From NCBI RefSeq assembly GCF_008868005.1, contig NZ_WAAO01000001.1:1302001-1366000 (forward strand): a stretch of DNA of 64,000 nt, written 5' to 3'. Within the stretch, counting starts at the first letter, position 1. Every line of letters begins with the position of its first letter. The DNA is from Microbacterium algeriense. Its GTDB lineage: Bacteria; Actinomycetota; Actinomycetes; Actinomycetales; Microbacteriaceae. Shown here one piece after another: positions 1-9,175 of the stretch. Both the position numbers and the translations under genes were made by a program. The notes under the pieces were generated by a model that worked only from the letters and a program-made list of their open reading frames with translations, was not told the origin of the DNA and ran no database searches.

Positions 1-4
1 CTCC

Positions 5-138
5 GACCTGTGGATGGATCTCTCCCAGGGGGTTCCCAGCCGCGATTTCCCGCGGTTCGCGAGGCCCCGGATCGGGGTCGGACCTGTGGAAGAAACGGTG
101 GAGAACCTGTGTTGTATCAGTGGAGAACCGGTGGATAA
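5..138. repeat. Repeated CCTGTGG / GGTGGATAA motifs upstream of nrdH
   Basis: Related short motifs recur: GACCTGTGGA at 5-14 and at 81-90, GAACCTGTG at 103-111, and GAACCGGTGGATAA at 125-138. The last contains GGTGGATAA, one base from the reverse complement of the DnaA box TTATCCACA. No gene is visible in 1-275. DnaA control of ribonucleotide reductase genes is known in E. coli; applying it here is inference. The repeats could also be chance in a GC-rich leader. Confidence 0.35.
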
Positions 139-152
139 CTACACGGATGTAA

Positions 153-200
153 CTACTACCCCTTGTGGTCACTCCCAATGTCGGTCCCCATATGTAGTAT
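153..200 (+). promoter_or_regulatory. Probable pair of NrdR boxes
   Basis: Two imperfect matches to the NrdR consensus ACACWATATATWGTGT lie at 153-168 (weak, about 9 of 16) and 185-200 (about 11 of 16). They start exactly 32 bp apart, roughly three helical turns, which is the usual spacing of paired NrdR boxes. They sit 76-123 bp before the nrdH start. NrdR is a zinc/ATP-cone repressor of ribonucleotide reductase operons; its gene is not in this window. Confidence 0.5.
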
Positions 201-275
201 TGAAGTCCCGGCGGGGGGCCTGCCGGAAAACAGCCTGATGAGAAGCGGGCCAGAGATTTGAGGGGCAACGAGAAG

Positions 276-509
276 ATGTCGATCACCGTCTACACCAAGC
301 CGTCCTGCGTCCAGTGCAACGCGACCTACCGCGCCCTGGATGCCAAGGGCATCGAGTACGAGATCCACGACCTTTCGGAGGACCCGACGGCCCTCGAGCA
401 GGTCAAGGCGCTCGGCTACATGCAGGCGCCCGTCGTCGTCACCGACGAGGACCACTGGTCGGGCTTCCGTCCCGACAAGATCGACGAGCTCGCGTCCCGC
501 CTGGCGTAG
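276..509 (+). CDS. nrdH: NrdH-redoxin (glutaredoxin-like)
   Basis: A 77-residue cytoplasmic redoxin that hands electrons from thioredoxin reductase to the class Ib ribonucleotide reductase NrdEF. The redox motif CVQC is at residues 11-14 and the C-terminal third carries the APVVV and WSGFRPDKI segments typical of NrdH. The ATG at 276 follows GAGGGGCAACGAGAAG; a TTG six codons upstream is in frame but has no better ribosome-binding site. First gene of nrdHIEF, behind probable NrdR boxes. Length and order are normal for actinobacteria. Confidence 0.95.
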   Translation: MSITVYTKPSCVQCNATYRALDAKGIEYEIHDLSEDPTALEQVKALGYMQAPVVVTDEDHWSGFRPDKIDELASRLA

Positions 510-510
510 A

Positions 511-578
511 TCCTTCGGCGTCGCTCAGGCCCTTCGACAAGCTCAGGAACCCAAGCCCTTCGACAGGCTCAGGAACCC
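511..578. repeat. REP-like TTCGACAAGCTCAGGAACC repeats
   Basis: Two near-identical 23-bp copies, CCCTTCGACARGCTCAGGAAC plus CC, lie at 530-552 and 556-578 with a 26-bp period. A diverged copy (CCTTCGGCGTCGCTCAGG) precedes them at about 512-529. They fill the gap between nrdH and nrdI, and the nrdI ribosome-binding site follows directly. Inverted copies occur in hrpA at 53801-53825 and 53920-53943, and a shortened trace may lie at 3185-3201 between nrdE and nrdF. Confidence 0.75.
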
Positions 579-590
579 AAGGAGAGAGCT

Positions 591-1043
591 ATGACCGCCG
601 TCGCGACCGCAGCGCCGCTCCTGGTCTACTTCTCGAGCGTCTCGGGGAACACCGCGCGCTTCATCGAGAAGCTCGGGCTCCCCGCCCGACGGATTCCCCT
701 GCACCGGGGCGAAGAGGACCTCGTCGTCGATGAGCCCTTCGTCCTGGTCACTCCCACCTACGGCGGGGGTGCGGGGCGTGGTGTCGAGAAGGGCGCCGTT
801 CCCAAACAGGTGATCCGGTTCCTCAACGACGAGCGCAACCGGCGCCACATCCGCGGAGTGATCTCCGCGGGCAACACCAACTTCGGCGATGCGTTCTGCC
901 TCGCCGGTGACATCATCAGCCGCAAGTGCCACGTGCCTCACTTGTATCGGCTCGAGATCTTCGGCACACAGGACGATGTGGCTCGCGTGAGCGACGGATT
1001 GGAACGACGGTGGGTACCACAGTTGCAGGACAAGACGCAGTGA
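591..1043 (+). CDS. nrdI: Class Ib ribonucleotide reductase flavodoxin NrdI
   Basis: A 150-residue flavodoxin-like protein that supplies the oxidant for assembly of the dimanganese-tyrosyl radical cofactor of NrdF. The FMN phosphate loop is the FSSVSGNT stretch near residues 14-21, and GAVP and [11 protein letters not shown] in the second half are NrdI signatures. It starts with ATG after GGAGAGAGCT. Its stop overlaps the GTG start of nrdE by 4 bp, so the two are translationally coupled. Residue length is normal for the family. Confidence 0.93.
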   Translation: MTAVATAAPLLVYFSSVSGNTARFIEKLGLPARRIPLHRGEEDLVVDEPFVLVTPTYGGGAGRGVEKGAVPKQVIRFLNDERNRRHIRGVISAGNTNFGDAFCLAGDIISRKCHVPHLYRLEIFGTQDDVARVSDGLERRWVPQLQDKTQ

Positions 1044-3184
1044 CCGAGACGGCGGCATTCAAGGCGAACCCCGCCTACGAGGGCCTCGACTATCACGCGC
1101 TCAACGCGATGCTGAACCTGTACGACGCGAACGGGAAGATCCAGTTCGACGCCGACAAGCGCGCCGCGCGGGAGTACTTCCTGCAGCACGTGAACCAGAA
1201 CACGGTGTTCTTCCACTCGCTCCAGGAGCGCCTGGACTACCTCGTGGAGAAGGAGTACTACGAGGGCGCTGTCATCGAGAAGTACTCGATGGACTTCATC
1301 CAGAAGCTCAACGACCTCGCCTACTCGAAGAAGTTCCGCTTCGAGACGTTCCTCGGCGCGTTCAAGTACTACACGAGCTACACGCTGAAGACCTTCGACG
1401 GCAAGCGCTACCTCGAGCGCTTCGAGGACCGCGTCGTGATGACGGCCCTCGGTCTCGCGGACGGCGACGAGAAGCTCGCCGTCGCCCTCGTCGAGGAGAT
1501 CATCTCCGGCCGCTTCCAGCCGGCCACCCCGACGTTCCTCAACGCCGGCAAGGCGCAGCGCGGCGAGCTCGTCAGCTGCTTCCTGCTCCGCATCGAGGAC
1601 AACATGGAGTCGATCGCCCGCGGCATCAACTCCGCCCTCCAGCTCTCCAAGCGCGGCGGCGGCGTCGCGCTGCTGCTGTCGAACATCCGCGAGTCGGGTG
1701 CGCCGATCAAGCAGATCGAGAACCAGTCCTCGGGCATCATCCCCGTGATGAAGCTCCTGGAAGACAGCTTCAGCTACGCCAACCAGCTCGGTGCCCGTCA
1801 GGGCGCTGGTGCGGTGTACCTCAACGCGCACCACCCCGACATCATGCGCTTCCTCGACACCAAGCGTGAGAACGCCGACGAGAAGATCCGCATCAAGACG
1901 CTGTCGCTCGGCGTCGTCGTCCCGGACATCACCTTCGAGCTCGCCAAGAACGACGAGGACATGTACCTGTTCTCGCCGTACGACGTCGAGAAGGTCTACG
2001 GCGTGCCGTTCGGCGACATCTCGGTCACCGAGAAGTACCGCGAGATGGTCGACGACCCGCGCATCAAGAAGACGAAGATCAACGCGCGCGAGTTCTTCCA
2101 GACCGTCGCCGAGATCCAGTTCGAGTCCGGCTACCCGTACGTCATGTTCGAGGACACGGTGAACAAGGCCAACCCGATCAAGGGTCGGATCAACATGTCC
2201 AACCTCTGCAGCGAGATCCTGCAGGTGAACACGCCGACCACTTACAACGACGACCTGTCGTACAAGGAGATCGGCAAGGACATCTCCTGCAACCTCGGCT
2301 CGATGAACATCGCCCTGTCGATGGACGCCGACGACCTCGGCCAGACCGTCGAGACCGCGATCCGCGCGCTCACCGCGGTCAGCGACCAGAGCCACATCGG
2401 CTCCGTCCGCTCGATCGAGGACGGCAACGACCGCTCGCACGCGATCGGTCTCGGCCAGATGAACCTGCACGGGTACCTGGCTCGCGAGCACGTGTTCTAC
2501 GGCTCCCAAGAGGGCATCGACTTCACGAACATCTACTTCTACACGGTGCTGTTCCACGCGCTGCGCGCATCGAACAACCTCGCGATCGAGCGCGGCACGG
2601 CGTTCGACGGCTTCGAGGACTCCACCTACGCGTCCGGCGAGTTCTTCGACAAGTACATCGACCGCGCCTGGGTGCCTGAGACCGAGAAGGTCAAGGAGCT
2701 GTTCGCGGGCAAGCACATCCCGACGCAGGAGGACTGGGTCCAGCTGAAGGCGTCGATCCAGAAGCACGGCATCTACAACCAGAACCTGCAGGCGGTGCCG
2801 CCGACCGGCTCGATCTCGTACATCAACAACTCGACGTCGTCGATCCACCCGATCGCGTCGAAGATCGAGATCCGCAAGGAAGGCAAGCTCGGCCGCGTCT
2901 ACTACCCGGCGGCGTTCATGACGAACGACAACCTGGAGTACTACCAGGACGCGTACGAGATCGGCTACGAGAAGGTCATCGACACCTACGCCGCGGCCAC
3001 GCAGCACGTCGACCAGGGCCTGTCGCTGACGCTGTTCTTCAAGGACACCGCCACCACGCGTGACATCAACAAGGCGCAGATCTACGCATGGCGCAAGGGC
3101 ATCAAGACGATCTACTACATCCGTCTGCGTCAGCTGGCGCTCGAGGGCACCGACATGACCGAGTGCGTCTCGTGCATGCTCTGA
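1040..3184 (+). CDS. nrdE: Ribonucleoside-diphosphate reductase alpha subunit, class Ib
   Basis: The 714-residue catalytic subunit that reduces ribonucleoside diphosphates to deoxyribonucleotides. Active-site features are visible: redox cysteines C180 and C417, the thiyl-radical triad N388/C390/E392 in NLCSE, and the C-terminal shuttle CVSCML at residues 709-714. It lacks the long ATP-cone found at the N-terminus of class Ia enzymes. GTG at 1040 was chosen because it overlaps the nrdI stop (GTGA) and gives the usual NrdE length; the frame stays open to 926 but that part overlaps nrdI. A shortened REP-like trace follows the stop. Confidence 0.96.
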   Translation: MTETAAFKANPAYEGLDYHALNAMLNLYDANGKIQFDADKRAAREYFLQHVNQNTVFFHSLQERLDYLVEKEYYEGAVIEKYSMDFIQKLNDLAYSKKFRFETFLGAFKYYTSYTLKTFDGKRYLERFEDRVVMTALGLADGDEKLAVALVEEIISGRFQPATPTFLNAGKAQRGELVSCFLLRIEDNMESIARGINSALQLSKRGGGVALLLSNIRESGAPIKQIENQSSGIIPVMKLLEDSFSYANQLGARQGAGAVYLNAHHPDIMRFLDTKRENADEKIRIKTLSLGVVVPDITFELAKNDEDMYLFSPYDVEKVYGVPFGDISVTEKYREMVDDPRIKKTKINAREFFQTVAEIQFESGYPYVMFEDTVNKANPIKGRINMSNLCSEILQVNTPTTYNDDLSYKEIGKDISCNLGSMNIALSMDADDLGQTVETAIRALTAVSDQSHIGSVRSIEDGNDRSHAIGLGQMNLHGYLAREHVFYGSQEGIDFTNIYFYTVLFHALRASNNLAIERGTAFDGFEDSTYASGEFFDKYIDRAWVPETEKVKELFAGKHIPTQEDWVQLKASIQKHGIYNQNLQAVPPTGSISYINNSTSSIHPIASKIEIRKEGKLGRVYYPAAFMTNDNLEYYQDAYEIGYEKVIDTYAAATQHVDQGLSLTLFFKDTATTRDINKAQIYAWRKGIKTIYYIRLRQLALEGTDMTECVSCML

Positions 3185-4192
<1,008 letters not shown>

Positions 4193-4234
4193 GAACACGG
4201 CCGCGGCCCTAGGCTGCGGCGGCGTCGAACGATT

Positions 4235-4280
4235 CAAGCCCCCGTCTGCACTCGACATCGAGAGCGCAGGCGGGGGCTTG
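4235..4280 (+). terminator. Intrinsic-type terminator after nrdF
   Basis: Fifteen-base arms at 4235-4249 and 4266-4280 (CAAGCCCCCGTCTGC and its near-complement) pair with a single G-U. The loop is 16 nt. The hairpin lies between the convergent nrdF and the minus-strand gene ending at 4299, so it may serve both. There is no T-run, which is usual in actinobacteria. Confidence 0.8.
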
Positions 4281-4298
4281 GTCACATTCTGCCCTCGA

Positions 4299-4661
4299 TC
4301 ACTCCTCGGACCTCTCCATCGTGATCCACCTCACACCGTCCGTGCCGGGCGAAATCCGGCCCACGGCGTCCGTCTCCAGTTCTTCCATGAGGGGCACGAG
4401 GAACGTCCACAGCGCCCAGTGTGCCGGCGTGGTCTCGCCATCCTGCCCTCTCCCGTCGCGCGTGGCGGGTGGAGGAAGCGTCACGCGCGCACCGAACCGC
4501 GTTCCGGCGGCGTCGATGATCTCCGCCGTCAGGACGCCCCGATCGGCGTCGAGGCGCGACAGCTCGAACCCGGCCGGAACGACGAGCGTCCCGCGCCCTT
4601 CGTCCCACGCCTCACGGACCGCCGCTCGGTAGCGCTGCCCATCCGACTTCTGCGTTGTCAT
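4299..4661 (-). CDS. Hypothetical protein, 120 aa
   Basis: Not recognised. A soluble, acidic 120-residue protein with no signal peptide or membrane segment; sequence such as TLVVPAGFELSRLDADRGVLTAEI suggests a beta-rich fold. Codon usage matches the neighbours, which supports a real gene. No Shine-Dalgarno is present, but TAGGGT at 4673-4668 lies exactly 6 nt before the ATG, the leaderless arrangement used by several genes here. That promoter sits in the 13-bp gap after the upstream exported-protein gene, so the gene can be transcribed on its own. Confidence 0.7.
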   Translation of the reverse strand: MTTQKSDGQRYRAAVREAWDEGRGTLVVPAGFELSRLDADRGVLTAEIIDAAGTRFGARVTLPPPATRDGRGQDGETTPAHWALWTFLVPLMEELETDAVGRISPGTDGVRWITMERSEE

Positions 4662-4674
4662 GTGGAAACCCTAA

Positions 4675-5226
4675 TCATCCGGCCACATTGACGACCCACT
4701 GCGGGCAGACCGTCACGCCCATGCAGTAGGCGGTGATGAGGCCCTTCTGCTTGTTGTCGCTCATCCGGGTGTTCTCGACGACCACTTTTACCGCCATCTT
4801 CTGGATCATGTTGAGATTGACGTGGTACTTGTTCTGAACCTTTGTCAGACCCCACGTCGTCCCGTTGCCCGCCCGAGCGACCGTCGATTTCGCGATGTTG
4901 TCCGTCCAGGTTGAAACGATGCGGTATGCCGCGTTCGATGCGGCCCTGATTGAACTGTCCTGGGGCGTGGCATCCGACATCTCGCCGGAGTTGCGGCGTG
5001 TGGCCGCAGGCTCGCCTGCGGCCTCATAGGATTCCACCTCCGTTCGTTGCGCCTCGACGTCAGCCAGTTTGGCTGCGCCGGCACTATCGGTAGGGACAAA
5101 GCCGAACGTCGTGATCGTGGATGCCTCCGCGGCCTCTGCGGCCTGCGCGGCCGCAGGGGTGAGCGCAACACCCACCAATAAGACCACCGCGCTCAGTGCG
5201 AGACGAGTTCGCGTTCTACGGATCAT
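4675..5226 (-). CDS. Exported hypothetical protein, 183 aa
   Basis: Not recognised. The first about 30 residues form a Sec signal peptide (charged MIRRTRTR, hydrophobic LALSAVVLLVGVAL, AQA-type cleavage site). The mature protein has an acidic Ala/Glu-rich middle and a C-terminal domain with two cysteines near the end (YCMGVTVCPQW), likely a disulfide. The start at 5226 was chosen because of AAAGAAG upstream; the frame extends 20 codons further without a better site. The C-terminal part is noticeably richer in A/T than its neighbours, a possible sign of transfer. A secreted effector or bacteriocin-like role is only speculation. Confidence 0.75.
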   Translation of the reverse strand: MIRRTRTRLALSAVVLLVGVALTPAAAQAAEAAEASTITTFGFVPTDSAGAAKLADVEAQRTEVESYEAAGEPAATRRNSGEMSDATPQDSSIRAASNAAYRIVSTWTDNIAKSTVARAGNGTTWGLTKVQNKYHVNLNMIQKMAVKVVVENTRMSDNKQKGLITAYCMGVTVCPQWVVNVAG

Positions 5227-5395
5227 CGAAACTTCTTTGCGTCGATTTTCTGGAGCTGTCCGTGCGGATAGGCTCCCTTCGAACATGCGACTGCAAGGTG
5301 TATCAAGTGATTACGGCATCCCCTCGGATGTCTGTCTCGTCCTGAGAGCGTCAGTGCACGCACAGCTGTGTTCTTTGGATCCTTCGAGCTCGGCG

Positions 5396-5412
5396 GAGGG
5401 AGACCTTCCCTC
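5396..5412 (-). terminator. Small hairpin after the GH127 gene
   Basis: GAGGGA (5396-5401) and TCCCTC (5407-5412) form a perfect 6-bp stem with a 5-nt loop, 13 bp beyond the GH127 stop in the direction of transcription. Short and without a T-run, so a weak call. The rest of the 198-bp gap 5227-5424 shows only the promoter region of the exported-protein gene. Confidence 0.3.
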
Positions 5413-5424
5413 GTCGGTTCTGCG

Positions 5425-7287
5425 CTAGACGGTCGGGATCCACACCCGCATGGTCGAGGGTCCGCGTCGGGCCCAGTCGTGGTACGCCACGAGCGGCGCC
5501 TCGACGACCTCACCGGTCGACCGACTGCGGACCGGCAGAACGACCGCGCCGTCCCGGTCGATCGGGTCGCCGGCGGCGACGGCCTCACCGACATCCGCCC
5601 CCAGATCGATGGATTCCAGCGCCAGCACCTCCGGCCCACGCTCGATCGCCACGCTGCCGCGGACGGCATCCACCATCGGATGCGGTGAAGTGACGCGGGG
5701 GACGATCGGCAGCGCGAGTTCCACGACGTCCCCGGCCCGGTACGACCGCCGCACGGACACCGCGCCAGGGCGCGCGGGCTCGGAGGATTCCCCGTCGCCC
5801 GACAGGACCCGCACCAGCGCACCCTCGGCCCAGCCGGGTACGCGGAGGGTCAGCGTGAACCGCGCATCCTCCTGCACCGTGATCCGCACCCGCCCGTCCG
5901 CGGGGTAGCCGGTCGAGACGTCGAGCGCGACGACGGTGCCGTCTGCCAGCCGGGTCCGCACGGACGACGGCGCATACTGGTGCAGCTGCACGCCGTCGTC
6001 GTCTGCCGTCGCGACATAGGCGGCGAGGCTCGCGAAGGTGCGTGCCACGTTCGGCGGGCAGCACGACACCTCGAACCACGGCGCCCGCAGTGACGAGGAC
6101 GCGCGCGGCGAGGTCGCCTCCGGATCGGCAGGAGTGCCGGGAGTGCGCTGCTGCAGCGGGTTGGCGTAGAAGAACGAGCGGCCGTCGTCCCCCGGCGAGG
6201 TGGCCACGACGTTGAACAGCGTCCGCTCGATCAGGTCGGCGTATCGCCCCTCGCCGGTCGCGAGCAGGAGACGCCAGGAGAACATGATCGACCCGATCCC
6301 GGCGCAGGTCTCGGAGTAGGCACGGTCGGGCGGCAGCTCCCAGTCCTCACCGAACGCCTCGTCCTGATGGTGCGAGCCCTGTCCTCCGGTCACGTACGTG
6401 CGTCGTTCGACGGTCCGGTCCCACTGTCGACGCAGGGCCTCGAGCAGCGCGGAGTCGTCGAACTCGATGGACACATCCGTCGCCGCCGCCGACAGATAGT
6501 TCGCCCGCACGGCGTGACCGCGCAGCGCCTCGGCGTCGCGGACGGGGACGTCGTCCTGGAAGTACGCGCGGCCCCACTCGATCTCGCCGAGGGATCCGCG
6601 GCCGTGCCGCTCGACGAACAGCGCCGCCTGATCGACGTATCGCTGCTCACCCAGCGCACGACCGAGTTCCAGGAGACCCGCCTCGACCTCGGCGTGACCG
6701 CAGATCGCGTCGCGCCCGTCCGCGCCGAACTCGTCGCACACGAGGTCGGCGGCGCGGCGCGCGATGTCTATGAGGCCGTCGTCTGCGTCGGGCCGCGTGC
6801 GCACGCGGGCGACGGCGGCCTGGAACAGGTGGCCGAGGCAGTAGAGTTCGTGTCCCCACTGCAGCTGCGTCCACCGCGCCTCCTGCCCGGGGCGTCCGAA
6901 CATCGTGTTCAGATAGCCATCGGGCTCCTGTGCGGCGGCGACGCGGGCGACCACCGCGCGGAATCGCCGCTCGAGTTCGTCGTCCGCCGCCGCGTCCGTG
7001 CGTCCGATCTCCCATGCTAGGGCCTCGAGGAACTTGTAGACCTCGGAGTCGGAGAACTCGCGCCCGCGGCGTCCCTCCGGGAGGGTGCCGACGACCGCGA
7101 GATCGAAGTTGGGCAGCCAGCCCTCGGATTCGAGGCGCGACTCGATGTGGGCGAGCGTCGCCGAGCCGTTGACGGCTTGACGGTCCGCCCAGAAACCTCC
7201 CGTGATGCGCACCTCGTCGAGGCCGAGGGGGCGCAGACGCCCGCGGAGAGGGACCACCGGAGAAGCCGGCGCAGTGGTGTCGTACAT
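5425..7287 (-). CDS. GH127 beta-L-arabinofuranosidase
   Basis: A 620-residue (alpha/alpha)6-barrel glycosidase of family GH127 (former DUF1680), probably releasing beta-linked L-arabinofuranose from arabino-oligosaccharides of plant hydroxyproline-rich proteins. The zinc/nucleophile site known from HypBA1 is intact: E326 and C328 in YSETCAG, and C409-C410 in SCCPPN, one of which is the nucleophile. No signal peptide, so it acts in the cytoplasm on imported sugars. ATG at 7287 has AAGGG six bases upstream; an ATG at 7293 overlapping the permease stop is the alternative. Last gene of the minus-strand transport operon. Confidence 0.9.
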   Translation of the reverse strand: MYDTTAPASPVVPLRGRLRPLGLDEVRITGGFWADRQAVNGSATLAHIESRLESEGWLPNFDLAVVGTLPEGRRGREFSDSEVYKFLEALAWEIGRTDAAADDELERRFRAVVARVAAAQEPDGYLNTMFGRPGQEARWTQLQWGHELYCLGHLFQAAVARVRTRPDADDGLIDIARRAADLVCDEFGADGRDAICGHAEVEAGLLELGRALGEQRYVDQAALFVERHGRGSLGEIEWGRAYFQDDVPVRDAEALRGHAVRANYLSAAATDVSIEFDDSALLEALRRQWDRTVERRTYVTGGQGSHHQDEAFGEDWELPPDRAYSETCAGIGSIMFSWRLLLATGEGRYADLIERTLFNVVATSPGDDGRSFFYANPLQQRTPGTPADPEATSPRASSSLRAPWFEVSCCPPNVARTFASLAAYVATADDDGVQLHQYAPSSVRTRLADGTVVALDVSTGYPADGRVRITVQEDARFTLTLRVPGWAEGALVRVLSGDGESSEPARPGAVSVRRSYRAGDVVELALPIVPRVTSPHPMVDAVRGSVAIERGPEVLALESIDLGADVGEAVAAGDPIDRDGAVVLPVRSRSTGEVVEAPLVAYHDWARRGPSTMRVWIPTV

Positions 7288-7289
7288 GG

Positions 7290-8180
7290 TCATCCCTTGA
7301 AGGCGCCGGACATGAAGCCGCGCACGTAGTGTCGTTGCAGGATCAGGAAGAGCAGGATGCAGGGGAGCGCAAGGACGACGACCCCCGCCTCGGTCGCGCC
7401 GTAGTCGACGACGCCCTGCACTTGGCCGCGGAGGTTCGCGACCGCGAGCGGCAGCGTCATGCGGTTGGTGTCGTTGATGAGGATCAGCGGGGCCATGAAG
7501 TCGTTCCATGCGGTGAGGAACGCGAACAGCCCGACCGTGACGAGCCCCGGCTTCACGGCGGGCAGCAGCACCCGCCACAGCGCGCCCCAACTGGAGCATC
7601 CGTCCACCATCGCGGCCTCATCCATCTCCTTCGGAATCGACTCGAACGAGATCCGCATCATGAACATCGAGAACGGGAGTTGGAACATCGTGATCACGAG
7701 GGCGACGCCGACGAGTGAGTTCTGCAGCCCGACCGCGTTCAGGATCACGTAGAGCGGGATCAGCAGCGTCGCGTAGGGCACCATGAGGATCGCGAGGGTC
7801 AGCAGGAACAGGGCGTTCTTGCCGGGGAATGAGAAGCGTGCGAACGCATAGCCGCCGAGCAGCGAGATGAACAGGGTGAGCACGACCGTGAGCACCGAGA
7901 CGAACAGCGAATTCCCGAGGTGCACCCAGATGCCCGCCTGATATTCGCCGAGAGCGGCGTAGTTGCCGAATCCCCAGCCGTCGGTCTGGCTGGTGCCCGC
8001 CATCGGGCTGACGGAGGAGACGCCCGTCCAGATGAGCGGATAGAGGAAGATGACCGCGAGCGCGGTCGTGAACACCCAGTAGGGGACGCCGAGGACGACA
8101 CGTCTCGCCTTCGAGCGATAGCGCGGAGCGGTGGGCTGATGATTCGGCGCCACGATCGTGCGCGTGAGGGTCTGAGTCAT
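7290..8180 (-). CDS. Carbohydrate ABC transporter permease (MalG type)
   Basis: A 296-residue inner-membrane permease with about six hydrophobic segments, the first at residues 32-52. The cytoplasmic EAA loop that docks on the ATPase is the MDEAAMVDGCSSWGALWRVLLP region. It pairs with the permease encoded just upstream (3-bp gap) and with the binding protein at 9176-10474. No ATPase gene is in the cluster; such CUT1 systems commonly share an MsiK-like ATPase encoded elsewhere. The stop overlaps an alternative ATG of the GH127 gene, pointing to coupling. Confidence 0.92.
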   Translation of the reverse strand: MTQTLTRTIVAPNHQPTAPRYRSKARRVVLGVPYWVFTTALAVIFLYPLIWTGVSSVSPMAGTSQTDGWGFGNYAALGEYQAGIWVHLGNSLFVSVLTVVLTLFISLLGGYAFARFSFPGKNALFLLTLAILMVPYATLLIPLYVILNAVGLQNSLVGVALVITMFQLPFSMFMMRISFESIPKEMDEAAMVDGCSSWGALWRVLLPAVKPGLVTVGLFAFLTAWNDFMAPLILINDTNRMTLPLAVANLRGQVQGVVDYGATEAGVVVLALPCILLFLILQRHYVRGFMSGAFKG

Positions 8181-8183
8181 GGT

Positions 8184-9089
8184 TCAGCTCTCGTCGGTGC
8201 GGCGGAACGCGCGCAGTTGGAAGACGTTGATGACGATGAGCGCGAGCAGCACGATCACCGAGAGGGCGCCGGCGATGCCGAGACTGTTCTGACCCTGGAA
8301 GGCGACGTTGTAGATGAGCTGCACGACGGTCATGGTGCTGTTGTCCGGCCCGCCCTTGGTGAGGATGTAGAACTGCTCGAAGGCCAGCAGGGAACCCGTC
8401 ACGCACATCACCGTCGTCAGGGCGAAGGTCGGCTTGAGCAGCGGAACCGTGATCGAGCGGAACGTCTGCCAGCGGCTCGCCCCGTCGATGCGGGCGGCTT
8501 CGTAGACATCATCCGGGATGCCCTGCAGGCCGACGAGCATGAGCAGCATGTAGAACCCCGCGAAGCGCCAGACGATCAGGAAGATCGTCGACCACAGGGC
8601 GCCCTCGGGGGTGCCGAGGAAGGTGATGCCCCAGGACTTCATGAGTTCGGCGAAGGGGCCGGCGATCGGCGAATACAGCACGTAGAAGAGCAGCGACGCG
8701 GAGGCCAGGCCCAGCGCACTCGGGATGAGGAACGCCGTGCGCAGGAAGCCCTTCCAGCGCGTGGACTCCTGAACGAGGAGCGCGAGTCCCAGCCCGAGGC
8801 CGATCAGGATCACGGTCGTGATGACGGTGTAGAGCAGCGTGAACCGGATGGAGTCCCAGAAGAGCCGGTGGTTCACGGCATCCGCGTAGTTCTCGGGGAA
8901 GTTGATGCCGCGGTTGCCGCTCAGCAACGGCCAATCGGATGCCGACATCTGGAAGACCAGGACCAGCGGGACGAGGAACAGCAGAGTGACGAAGATCGCC
9001 GTCGGGGCGGCGTAGAGCCATCCCTGGAGGGGACCGCCGAAGCCGGTGCGCGGACGCCAGCGGCGCACCGGGGGAGCGGTGGAAGTCAT
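8184..9089 (-). CDS. Carbohydrate ABC transporter permease (MalF/UgpA type)
   Basis: A 301-residue membrane permease of the CUT1 family with about six transmembrane segments. Its EAA loop is YEAARIDGASRWQTFRSITVPLLKP. The start at 9089 was chosen because GAAAGAGGACGAG lies immediately before it; the frame extends 30 codons upstream into a GC-rich inverted repeat and has no ribosome-binding site there. It forms the heterodimeric pore with the MalG-type permease downstream. The 86-bp gap from the binding-protein gene holds a strong hairpin. Confidence 0.92.
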   Translation of the reverse strand: MTSTAPPVRRWRPRTGFGGPLQGWLYAAPTAIFVTLLFLVPLVLVFQMSASDWPLLSGNRGINFPENYADAVNHRLFWDSIRFTLLYTVITTVILIGLGLGLALLVQESTRWKGFLRTAFLIPSALGLASASLLFYVLYSPIAGPFAELMKSWGITFLGTPEGALWSTIFLIVWRFAGFYMLLMLVGLQGIPDDVYEAARIDGASRWQTFRSITVPLLKPTFALTTVMCVTGSLLAFEQFYILTKGGPDNSTMTVVQLIYNVAFQGQNSLGIAGALSVIVLLALIVINVFQLRAFRRTDES

Positions 9090-9128
9090 CTCGTCCTCTT
9101 TCGATCGTTTCGTGCGGGAGCGCGCGGG

Positions 9129-9158
9129 CCCGGGCGCGGGAGTCGTCCCGCGCCCGGG
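9129..9158 (-). terminator. Strong hairpin between binding-protein and permease genes
   Basis: CCCGGGCGCGGGA at 9129-9141 pairs perfectly over 13 bp with 9146-9158, and two further pairs extend it; the loop is GTCG. It lies 18 bp after the solute-binding-protein stop. Such hairpins protect the binding-protein mRNA or stop part of the transcripts so that the binding protein is made in excess over the permeases. There is no T-run. Confidence 0.65.
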
Positions 9159-9175
9159 TCTCACGAGAGGCGTGG

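Noticed and set aside
1..275. A B12 riboswitch or other structured leader before nrdH
   Set aside because: No conserved cobalamin-box or other riboswitch core could be recognised, and class Ib enzymes do not use B12.
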